From CAZBUB01 sp046546355 (lineage in GTDB: Bacteria > Desulfobacterota > Desulfovibrionia > Desulfovibrionales > Desulfothermaceae), in NCBI GenBank assembly GCA_046546355.1, contig JBKGXZ010000093.1:1-6615 (forward strand): 6,615 nucleotides of DNA, read 5' to 3'. Below are positions 1-5,155 of this stretch, piece by piece. The notes below the pieces were generated by a model. It had not been told where the DNA came from and did not search any database. It saw nothing but the letters and a program-made list of their open reading frames with translations. The translations under genes were made by a program, and so were the position numbers. Position 1 is the stretch's first letter. Each line of letters starts with the position of its first letter.

Positions 1-51
1 GATAACCGACAACCGACAACCGATATCTGCTCTCCTTAGCAACTGATACTT
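1..51 (+). repeat. Heptamer-periodic repeat (GAYAACC units) in the rpiB leader
   Basis: Direct reading gives GATAACC (1-7), GACAACC (8-14), GACAACC (15-21) and GATATCT (22-28), then after a short gap AGCAACT (38-44) and GATACTT (45-51). This is a 7-nt period with a degenerate consensus near GAYAACY. The array probably continues left of the window. Related clusters occur at 2433-2464 (opposite strand) and 2490-2540. Its role is unknown. It lies where the promoter or 5' leader of rpiB would be, but no convincing -35/-10 pair can be picked out of it. Confidence 0.75.
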
Positions 52-77
52 TTAAAAGAACACAAAAAGGAAAGATC

Positions 78-530
78 ATGCCTGATCTGGATTTCTGCTT
101 GGGCTCGGATCATGCCGGGCTGGAGCTGAAAGTTATTCTGGGAGCCCAGCTGCAGGAGCTGGGCTACAATATCCAGGATTTGGGCACTCAGACCCAGAAA
201 AGCTGCCACTACCCCTATTACGCTGCGCTGGTCTGCAGACAGGTTCTGGACCAGAACTGCCTGGGCCTTCTGGTCTGCGGTACAGGCCTGGGCATGAGCA
301 TGGCCGCAAACAGATTCCCGGGCATCAGAGCAGCACTGTGCACAAACGAATTTGCTGCGCGTATGGCCAGGGAGCATAACAACGCCAACATCCTTTGCCT
401 GGGCTCCAGGGTTATTGGCGTGGACCTGGCTCAAAGCATTCTGCAGGCCTTTTTGCAGGCCAGATTCCAGGCCGGCAGGCACCAGGAAAGGGTGCAGCTC
501 ATGGATGAGCTGCCTGCAGGAGCAGCCTAG
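78..530 (+). CDS. rpiB: Ribose-5-phosphate isomerase B (RpiB/LacA/LacB family)
   Basis: This cytoplasmic enzyme interconverts ribose 5-phosphate and ribulose 5-phosphate in the non-oxidative pentose phosphate pathway. The 150-aa length is normal for the family. Visible family signatures are GSDHAG near the N-terminus (Asp11-His12, substrate binding), the CGTGLGMS loop with the catalytic Cys67 and Thr69, AANRFPGIRAALC (residues 76-88), the REHNNAN segment with His100, and the C-terminal AGRHQERV with Arg134 and Arg138 for phosphate contact. The ATG at 78 is supported by an AAGGAAA ribosome site at about 67-73. One oddity is that the usual DYP motif near residue 44 reads HYP (His44, codon CAC). 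glpX follows 24 nt later on the same strand, so the two are probably co-transcribed. The isomerase call is firm. Activity on other aldose phosphates such as allose 6-phosphate cannot be excluded. Confidence 0.93.
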   Translation: MPDLDFCLGSDHAGLELKVILGAQLQELGYNIQDLGTQTQKSCHYPYYAALVCRQVLDQNCLGLLVCGTGLGMSMAANRFPGIRAALCTNEFAARMAREHNNANILCLGSRVIGVDLAQSILQAFLQARFQAGRHQERVQLMDELPAGAA

Positions 531-536
531 AAAGCC

Positions 537-546
537 AAAAAGGAGG
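537..546 (+). promoter_or_regulatory. Strong Shine-Dalgarno site for glpX
   Basis: The sequence AAAAAGGAGG lies 8 nt before the ATG at 555. It is a near-perfect anti-16S match, sits inside the 24-nt rpiB-glpX gap, and fixes the glpX start. Confidence 0.85.
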
Positions 547-554
547 CCTTAGTT

Positions 555-1538
555 ATGGAGGTTCCTGAGCGTAATCTGGCCCTGGATTTGGTGCGTATTA
601 CAGAAGCAGCTGCCCTGGCCTCAGCCAGGTGGCTGGGCAAAGGGGAAAAGAAGCACGGGGACCAGTCTGCTGTGGATGCCATGCGTCTGTCCTTTAATGC
701 AGTGAATATCCAGGGCCGCATCGTGATCGGTGAAGGGGAAAAGGACAAGGCCCCCATGCTCTATAATGGTGAACAGGTAGGCACCATGCAGGGTCCCAGG
801 GTGGATGTTGCTGTAGATCCAGTGGAAGGCACCAACCTCCTGGCTTTTGGCCGACCCAACGCCATCTCAGTGGTGGGCTTGGCACCTGCAGGAAGCATGT
901 ACGATCCCGGGCCCAGCTATTACATGCAGAAGCTGGTGGTGCCTGCCGACGCGGCCAAGGCTGTGGATCTGGATGCCCCGGTCAAGGACAATCTGCAGCA
1001 GGTGGCCGGAGCCCTGGGCAAGGATGTGGACGATCTCATGGTCTTTGTGCTGGACAAGCCCAGACACCAGGAGCTGATCCAGGAAATCCGGCAGGCCGGA
1101 GCCAGGATCCAGCTGCACACAGATGGTGACGTGGCCGGAGCCCTGATGGCTGTGGACCCGGAGTCTGAAGTAGACCTGCTCCTGGGCACTGGCGGTACGC
1201 CTGAGGGAGTGCTCTCTGCCTGCGCCATCAAAGGTCTGGATGGGGAGATGCTCTGCAGGCTGGATCCCCAGAAGGAGGATGAAAAGCAAAGGTTGCAGGA
1301 GCTGGGCGTGGACCTGAAGCAGGTCCTTAGTGTAGATGATCTGGTGGGCAGCGAGGATGTATTTTTCTCCGCCACCGGAATCTCCGGGGGCACCTTCCTG
1401 CCCGGGGTTAAGTACACAGGCAGCGGTGCCCAGACCAACTCCCTGGTACTACGGGGCAAGACCGGCACTGTGCGCCGCATCCAGGCCATGCACAGCTGGG
1501 AGAAGCTGATGCGCTTTAGTGCTGTGGACTACGACTAG
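555..1538 (+). CDS. glpX: Class II fructose-1,6-bisphosphatase (GlpX type)
   Basis: This enzyme hydrolyses fructose 1,6-bisphosphate to fructose 6-phosphate, the committed gluconeogenic step; some homologues also act on sedoheptulose 1,7-bisphosphate. The 327 aa match the family size. Visible motifs are HGDQSAVDAMR (Asp36), IGEGEKDKAPML (Glu60), the metal-binding signature VDPVEGTN (Asp88, Glu91, Thr93), SYYMQK (Tyr122) and GTGGTPEGVLSA (Glu217). These correspond to the E. coli GlpX metal and substrate residues with a constant offset of three to four. The start at 555 has a strong upstream ribosome site. The gene is downstream of rpiB in what looks like a two-gene sugar-phosphate operon, fitting carbon flow between gluconeogenesis and pentose phosphates. 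It ends 5 nt before the stop of the convergent map gene. No truncation or missing catalytic residue was seen. Confidence 0.95.
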   Translation: MEVPERNLALDLVRITEAAALASARWLGKGEKKHGDQSAVDAMRLSFNAVNIQGRIVIGEGEKDKAPMLYNGEQVGTMQGPRVDVAVDPVEGTNLLAFGRPNAISVVGLAPAGSMYDPGPSYYMQKLVVPADAAKAVDLDAPVKDNLQQVAGALGKDVDDLMVFVLDKPRHQELIQEIRQAGARIQLHTDGDVAGALMAVDPESEVDLLLGTGGTPEGVLSACAIKGLDGEMLCRLDPQKEDEKQRLQELGVDLKQVLSVDDLVGSEDVFFSATGISGGTFLPGVKYTGSGAQTNSLVLRGKTGTVRRIQAMHSWEKLMRFSAVDYD

Positions 1539-1543
1539 CCCTT

Positions 1544-2410
1544 TTAATACGGGGTCAGACTCTCGCATCCTTCAGTGGTCACCAGCAGGGTCTGCTCGAA
1601 CTGGGCTGAGAGGGAGCCGTCCTTGGTAATCGCTGTCCAGCGGTCCTCAAGGATGCGCAGCTCCCTGCGGCCCAGATTGATCATGGGCTCTATGGTAAAC
1701 ACCATTCCAGGCACCAGCTGGATGCCATGCCCTTGCTTGCCGTAATGCGGGATCTGGGGTGGCTCGTGGAACTCAAAGCCCACGCCGTGGCCCACCATTT
1801 CCCTGACCACTGAACAGCCCCTGGACTCTGCGTAGTTCTGAATGGCCCAGCCTATGTCCCCTGTATAGTTGCCCGGCTCAACCTGTGCTATTCCTTCATG
1901 CAGACACTGCCGGGCGATCTGCACCAATCTGGCAGCCTCCTGGCTGATCCTGCCCACTGCAAACGTTTTGCTGGCGTCAGCGTAATATCCATTCAGTATA
2001 CTGGTCACATCCACGTTCACTATATCGCCTTCCTGCAAAAGCCTGGGGCCTGGGATTCCGTGGCAAATCACATCATTGACCGAGATGCAGACGCTCTTGG
2101 GAAAGCCGTTGTAGTTGAGAGGCGCAGGCACTGCCCCGTGCCTTACAGTGAAATCGTGCACCAATTGATTCAGATAGTCAGTGCTTATCCCAGGCCGGAT
2201 GGCTTCCTGCACGAGATCCAGGGTCCGCAGCACCAGGGATCCGGCCCTGCGGATGCCCTGCACATCCCTTTCCTCCTTGAGTCGGATCTTGTGCTTCCTC
2301 AAATACAGCTCTTTGAGGTCCTGATTTTGGCTGCTGTCCTTTTGCAGACAGCATTTCTTGTACTTTTTGCCGCTGCCACAGGGGCAGGGGTCATTGCGGC
2401 CTACCTTCAT
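1544..2410 (-). CDS. map: Type I methionine aminopeptidase with N-terminal SEC-C zinc motif
   Basis: This metalloprotease removes the initiator methionine from nascent proteins. The 288-aa product has two parts. Residues 1-21 form a SEC-C motif with Cys9, Cys11, Cys20 and Cys21 (pattern CXCX8CC), a zinc-binding tag also found at the SecA C-terminus and in some MetAPs. Residues from about 45 onward form the pita-bread peptidase. All catalytic residues are visible: His117, the metal ligands Asp134, Asp145, His208, Glu241 and Glu272, and His215. The five ligands keep exactly the spacing of E. coli MetAP (97, 108, 171, 204, 235) with an offset of 37. The ATG at 2410 is required to include the SEC-C tag, although the upstream ribosome site is weak (GAG within CGAGCACACAT). 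The gene lies 325 nt downstream of pgm on the same strand, probably with its own promoter, and is convergent with glpX. The SEC-C tag may aid ribosome or translocon association (inference). Confidence 0.96.
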   Translation of the reverse strand: MKVGRNDPCPCGSGKKYKKCCLQKDSSQNQDLKELYLRKHKIRLKEERDVQGIRRAGSLVLRTLDLVQEAIRPGISTDYLNQLVHDFTVRHGAVPAPLNYNGFPKSVCISVNDVICHGIPGPRLLQEGDIVNVDVTSILNGYYADASKTFAVGRISQEAARLVQIARQCLHEGIAQVEPGNYTGDIGWAIQNYAESRGCSVVREMVGHGVGFEFHEPPQIPHYGKQGHGIQLVPGMVFTIEPMINLGRRELRILEDRWTAITKDGSLSAQFEQTLLVTTEGCESLTPY

Positions 2411-2432
2411 ATGTGTGCTCGATTGGTTTGGA

Positions 2433-2464
2433 AACCGGTTAACGGTTATCTGTTGTCAGCTATC
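2433..2464 (-). repeat. Heptamer-periodic repeat upstream of map (inverted copy)
   Basis: Read on the minus strand this is GATAGCT (2464-2458), GACAACA (2457-2451), GATAACC (2450-2444), GTTAACC (2443-2437), then GGTT. It has the same 7-nt period and consensus as positions 1-28 but in opposite orientation. It begins 23 nt upstream of the map start codon, inside its 5' leader. Confidence 0.65.
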
Positions 2465-2489
2465 GGGTACCAGATCGGAATGAGGCCCT

Positions 2490-2540
2490 AATAACCGATC
2501 GACCGTGGTATTTCTAGGTTTCGGCTTGTAACTGATAACT
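2490..2540 (+). repeat. Heptamer-periodic repeat, second cluster in the pgm-map gap
   Basis: AATAACC (2490-2496) followed by the 8-nt unit GATCGACC, then after about 22 nt TGTAACT (2527-2533), GATAACT (2534-2540) and TTTT. The two-part layout repeats that of the rpiB leader (GAYAACC units, gap, AGCAACT-GATACTT). It is more degenerate than the first cluster. Confidence 0.5.
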
Positions 2541-2594
2541 TTTCCCAACTTTGTTTGGCTCATGAAAGCCTCAAAAGCTGTTATAGTTAGTGGC

Positions 2595-2727
2595 TGACCG
2601 AAAACCGTGATTGGCCGTAAACTTGCCCAGATACAAGGAACAAAAAATTTTGAAACCGCAGTGTATTCTAATACATGAGGATTTCAAAATTTTGCAGTGA
2701 CGCAGTAGATGGGTGAGTTTTCGGTCA
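2595..2727. repeat. Nested inverted-repeat element downstream of pgm, REP/MITE-like, possible pgm terminator
   Basis: There are three concentric inverted repeats. The outer arms are TGACCGAAAAC (2595-2605) and GTTTTCGGTCA (2717-2727), 11 bp and perfect. The middle arms are AAAATTTTGAAA (2644-2655) and TTTCAAAATTTT (2682-2693), 12 bp and perfect. The inner arms are TGTATT (2662-2667) and AATACA (2670-2675) around a CT loop. Partial pairing (CCCAGATAC against GCAGTAGATGGG) lies between the outer and middle arms. Read on the minus strand, the middle stem ends in a run of six T just after pgm, so it could stop pgm transcription. The outer arms make it larger than a simple terminator and more like a dispersed palindromic repeat. 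No transposase is present, and no clear target-site duplication was seen. Confidence 0.75.
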
Positions 2728-2735
2728 AGCACTAG

Positions 2736-4382
2736 TTAAGCTCCCTGCAGCACTCTGGCCACCAGCTGCTGGGCCTCGCCCATAATCCTTTCTAAATGCT
2801 CCTGACTCATGAAGCTCTCGGCATAGATTTTGTAGAGATCCTCTGTGCCAGAGGGCCTGGCAGCAAACCAGCCATTCCTGGTGCTCACCTTGAGTCCGCC
2901 AATGGGATTGTTGTCCCCTGGAGCCCTCGTCAGTTTGGCCTGAATCTCCTCCCCGGCCAGCTCCTGATCCTGAACAGCATCTGCATCCAGATTTTTCAAG
3001 GCCTGCTTTTGCTTGGCAGTAACCGGGGCGTCCTGACGCTGATAATAGCTTACCCCCAGGCGCTCCTCCAGCTCCTGGTAGATCTGAGCCGGGTCCTTGC
3101 CCAGCTTGGCGGTCATCTCCGCAGCCAGAAGATTCATGATAATCCCATCCTTGTCCGTGCTCCAGGCCTGCTGATCCTGACGCAGGAAGGAAGCACCTGC
3201 GCTCTCTTCCCCTGCAAAACCCAGTTTGCCGTTCAAGAGCCCAGGCACGAACCATTTAAAGCCCACAGGCACCTCTAGCACTTCGCGTTGCAAAAGCCCA
3301 GCCACCCTGTCCAGCATAGAGCTAGTGACCAGGGTCTTGCCCAACGCAGCTTGTCTGGACCAGTCTTGCCGGGTGCTGAACAAGTGCCAGGCAGCAGCAG
3401 CCAGATAATGATTGGGATTCATCAGGCCCGCGCTTCTGGTAACTATACCGTGCCGATCAAAGTCAGGATCATTGCCAAAGGCGATATCGAATCTGTCCTT
3501 GAGCCCAAGCAGATGGGCCATGGCATACTCAGAGGAGCAGTCCATGCGGATCTTGCCATCCCTATCCAGGGGCATAAAGCCGAAAGCCGGGTCTATCCTG
3601 CGGTTTACTACCTCCAGGTCCAAACCGTACATGTCTGCGATCGCATCCCAGTAGTCCAGACCTGAACCGCCCATAGGATCTACACCTATTTTCAGCCCGC
3701 AGGAGGCAATGGCCTGCATGTCCAAGACTCCTGCCAGCCCTGAGACATAGCTGTGCACAAAATCATGCTCCTGCACGCTGTCAGAGCGCAAGGCCCTTTC
3801 CCAGGGCACCCTGCATACTTCCTGCAGCCCGTCCTGCAGGATCTGATTGGCTCTGTCCTGGATCAGCTTAGTGGTCTTGGTGTCTGCAGGTCCCCCTTGA
3901 GGGGGATTGTATTTAAAGCCTCCGTCTTGGGGCGGATTGTGCGAAGGGGTGATCACCACTCCGTCAGCCAGGCCGCTTTGCCTACCCCGATTGAATTCCA
4001 GAATGGCCTGGGAAATTGCCGGAGTGGGAGTAAAGCCCATCTTTTCCTGGATCAGGACCTGCACCTTATTGGCGGCGAATACCTCCAGAGCAGTTAGGAA
4101 AGCAGCCTCGGACAAGGCATGGGTGTCCTTGCCCATGAATAAAGGCCCTGTATAACCCTGGTCCTGTTTGAATTCGCAGATAGCCTGGGCCAGGGCCAGG
4201 ATATGCTCCTGATTGAAGCTCCTGCTCCAGGCAGTGCCCCGGTGTCCTGAGGTGCCAAATGCTACTTGCTGCTCCCTGTGGCCTGGATCCGGGCTCAGGG
4301 TATAATAGGCGCTGATCAGTCTGGGGATATTGATCAGCATCTGCGGTGGAACCTGCTGTCCTGCTAAGGCGTCAATTGACAT
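2736..4382 (-). CDS. pgm: Phosphoglucomutase, alpha-D-glucose phosphate-specific
   Basis: This enzyme interconverts glucose 1-phosphate and glucose 6-phosphate via a phosphoserine, feeding glycogen, nucleotide-sugar and envelope polysaccharide synthesis or the reverse. The 548 aa match the bacterial Pgm (E. coli type) length. Domains in order: FGTSGHRG (residues 42-49); the active-site loop TPSHNPPQDGG with phosphoserine Ser147, followed by KYNPPQGGPADT; the metal loop GNDPDFDRHG with Asp305, Asp307 and Asp309; the sugar-specificity loop GEESAG (391-396); and the C-terminal phosphate-binding RPSGTED (509-515). The NPPQGGPADT run and GEESAGASFL favour glucose-specific Pgm over a phosphomannomutase or phosphoglucosamine mutase. 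The ATG at 4382 is preceded by AAGGGGG 5 nt upstream. It is divergent from the PHP gene across 63 nt. A nested inverted repeat follows its stop codon. Confidence 0.96.
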   Translation of the reverse strand: MSIDALAGQQVPPQMLINIPRLISAYYTLSPDPGHREQQVAFGTSGHRGTAWSRSFNQEHILALAQAICEFKQDQGYTGPLFMGKDTHALSEAAFLTALEVFAANKVQVLIQEKMGFTPTPAISQAILEFNRGRQSGLADGVVITPSHNPPQDGGFKYNPPQGGPADTKTTKLIQDRANQILQDGLQEVCRVPWERALRSDSVQEHDFVHSYVSGLAGVLDMQAIASCGLKIGVDPMGGSGLDYWDAIADMYGLDLEVVNRRIDPAFGFMPLDRDGKIRMDCSSEYAMAHLLGLKDRFDIAFGNDPDFDRHGIVTRSAGLMNPNHYLAAAAWHLFSTRQDWSRQAALGKTLVTSSMLDRVAGLLQREVLEVPVGFKWFVPGLLNGKLGFAGEESAGASFLRQDQQAWSTDKDGIIMNLLAAEMTAKLGKDPAQIYQELEERLGVSYYQRQDAPVTAKQKQALKNLDADAVQDQELAGEEIQAKLTRAPGDNNPIGGLKVSTRNGWFAARPSGTEDLYKIYAESFMSQEHLERIMGEAQQLVARVLQGA

Positions 4383-4445
4383 TCCTGCCCCCTTGAGCTA
4401 ATAGTATTCACTTTTAGTATATATAAAGCTCATCGGAAAACCAAC
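4383..4445. promoter_or_regulatory. Divergent promoter region between pgm and the PHP gene
   Basis: This 63-nt gap has an AT-rich core (about 4400-4427). For pgm (minus strand) a plausible promoter is TTGGTT (4444-4439), a 17-nt spacer, and TATACT (4421-4416), a five-of-six match at -10 with a weak -35. For the PHP gene (plus strand) candidates are TTGAGC (4393-4398) with TATATA (4418-4423, 19-nt spacer) or TATAAA (4422-4427). The two sets overlap, so they would compete for RNA polymerase. Assignments are by eye. Confidence 0.45.
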
Positions 4446-5126
4446 ATGTTCATAGATTGTCATCTGCATACCAGCAGGTATTCCCCCTGCTCTATACTTG
4501 AGCCTTATCAGGCCCTGCTTCAGGCCAGGGAAGCCGGGCTGCAGGGCTTGGTGATTACCGAGCACCAAGTCCAGTGGTCAATCCAGGAAGTCCGGGAGCT
4601 GCAAAGCCAGTTTCCGGATATAGCGGTCTTCAGTGGACTGGAGGTCACTTTGGCTGAGGATGTGGATCTGGTGCTCATAATCCCCAATCAAGGCCTGCAG
4701 ATCCCTTTCGGTCTCAGCTTCTCCAGCCTGTACAGCAGACTGCAGGATGTCTGGGAAGGTTCCTTTGTATTCCTGGCCCACGCCTTGCGCTGGACAGACC
4801 AGCTAACCCCGGAAGCTGAGGAAATCCTGCCCTATATCCACGGCCTGGAGATGAGCTCAGTGAATATACTGAATGGACAGTATCAGCAAGTTCAAGGCAA
4901 ATTCAAGCCCAAGCTGCTATCAGCATACCAGGCCCTGCGCAGCAAGTACGACCTGTTGCCGATTTACAACACTGATGCCCACTTAAAACAGGCAGTGGGC
5001 AGCATAGCCAACTATATCTCCTGCCCCGGCCTGCCCCAGGATGAGAGCGAGCTGGCAGACATTCTCAAATCTGCAGAGATCCGGGAATATCAAAACAGCA
5101 AGCTCTTAGGGGAGCTGCTGTCTTAA
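4446..5126 (+). CDS. PHP-domain metal-dependent phosphoesterase-like protein
   Basis: This is a 226-aa soluble protein made almost entirely of a PHP domain, a fold that binds two or three metal ions and usually hydrolyses phosphoesters. Canonical ligand motifs appear in order: DCHLH (His6, His8), ITEH (Glu39, His40), GLEVT (Glu66), LAHALR (His112) and NTDAH (Asp177, His179). The set looks complete, so catalysis is expected. The substrate is not readable: family members include histidinol phosphatase, 3',5'-nucleoside bisphosphate phosphatase (RNase AM type) and polymerase-associated PHP domains. There is no signal peptide, membrane segment or extra domain. The ATG at 4446 puts DCHLH at the N-terminus as usual, but no good ribosome site precedes it (CGGAAAACCAAC), and a promoter at 4418-4427 would leave a very short leader. 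It is divergent from pgm and convergent with the radical SAM gene. Confidence 0.85.
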   Translation: MFIDCHLHTSRYSPCSILEPYQALLQAREAGLQGLVITEHQVQWSIQEVRELQSQFPDIAVFSGLEVTLAEDVDLVLIIPNQGLQIPFGLSFSSLYSRLQDVWEGSFVFLAHALRWTDQLTPEAEEILPYIHGLEMSSVNILNGQYQQVQGKFKPKLLSAYQALRSKYDLLPIYNTDAHLKQAVGSIANYISCPGLPQDESELADILKSAEIREYQNSKLLGELLS

Positions 5127-5138
5127 AGCCGCATCTGG

Positions 5139-5155
5139 AAGAGCCCCAGGCTCTT
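5139..5155. terminator. Short hairpin between convergent PHP and radical SAM genes
   Basis: AAGAGCC (5139-5145), loop CCA, GGCTCTT (5149-5155) forms a perfect 7-bp stem. It lies in the 27-nt gap between the two stop codons and overlaps the radical SAM stop codon. There is no T-tract on either side, so it is at best a weak bidirectional terminator or a 3'-end stabiliser. Confidence 0.4.

Larger units (their letters stand above)
2411..2735. other. Gene-free gap between pgm and map, rich in repeats
   Basis: No credible gene lies in these 325 nt. Reading left to right, it holds the map 5' leader, a heptamer cluster on the minus strand (2433-2464), a second heptamer cluster on the plus strand (2490-2540), a small imperfect hairpin around TTTGGCT/AGCCTCAAA (about 2554-2574), and a nested inverted repeat (2595-2727) that reaches to within 8 nt of the pgm stop codon. 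The map promoter must lie here if map is not read through from pgm. TATAAC on the minus strand (about 2580-2585) is a possible -10 box, but no good -35 partner is evident. Confidence 0.8.

Noticed and set aside
1..28. Possible CRISPR repeats
   Set aside because: The units are 7 nt, directly abutting and without spacers, so this is a simple tandem repeat and not a CRISPR array.
36..482. 148-codon open frame on the minus strand opposite rpiB
   Set aside because: Antisense to rpiB, low-complexity Gln/Ala content, no family resemblance.
920..1489. 189-codon open frame on the minus strand opposite glpX
   Set aside because: Ser/Arg/Pro-rich shadow of a confident glpX gene, with no motif and no ribosome site.
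1538..1560. CCC/GGG pairing between glpX and map as a terminator
   Set aside because: Only three to four pairs around an AT loop, with no T-tract. Too weak to call.
1898..2491. 197-codon open frame on the plus strand opposite map
   Set aside because: It lies almost wholly antisense to the clearly conserved map gene and has no recognisable domain. Its openness follows from map codon bias.
2411..2735. Possible tRNA or small RNA gene in the large gap
   Set aside because: No cloverleaf arms, TTCRA loop or CCA end was found. The palindromes are better described as an interspersed repeat.
2725..3255. 176-codon frame on the same strand as pgm in another phase
   Set aside because: Gly/Arg/Ser-rich composition typical of an off-frame reading. 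It sits inside intact pgm and does not indicate a frameshift, because the pgm frame is complete through RPSGTED.
4446..5126. Assignment of the PHP protein as histidinol-phosphatase (hisK)
   Set aside because: The metal motifs are generic to PHP proteins, and no histidine-biosynthesis neighbour is present.
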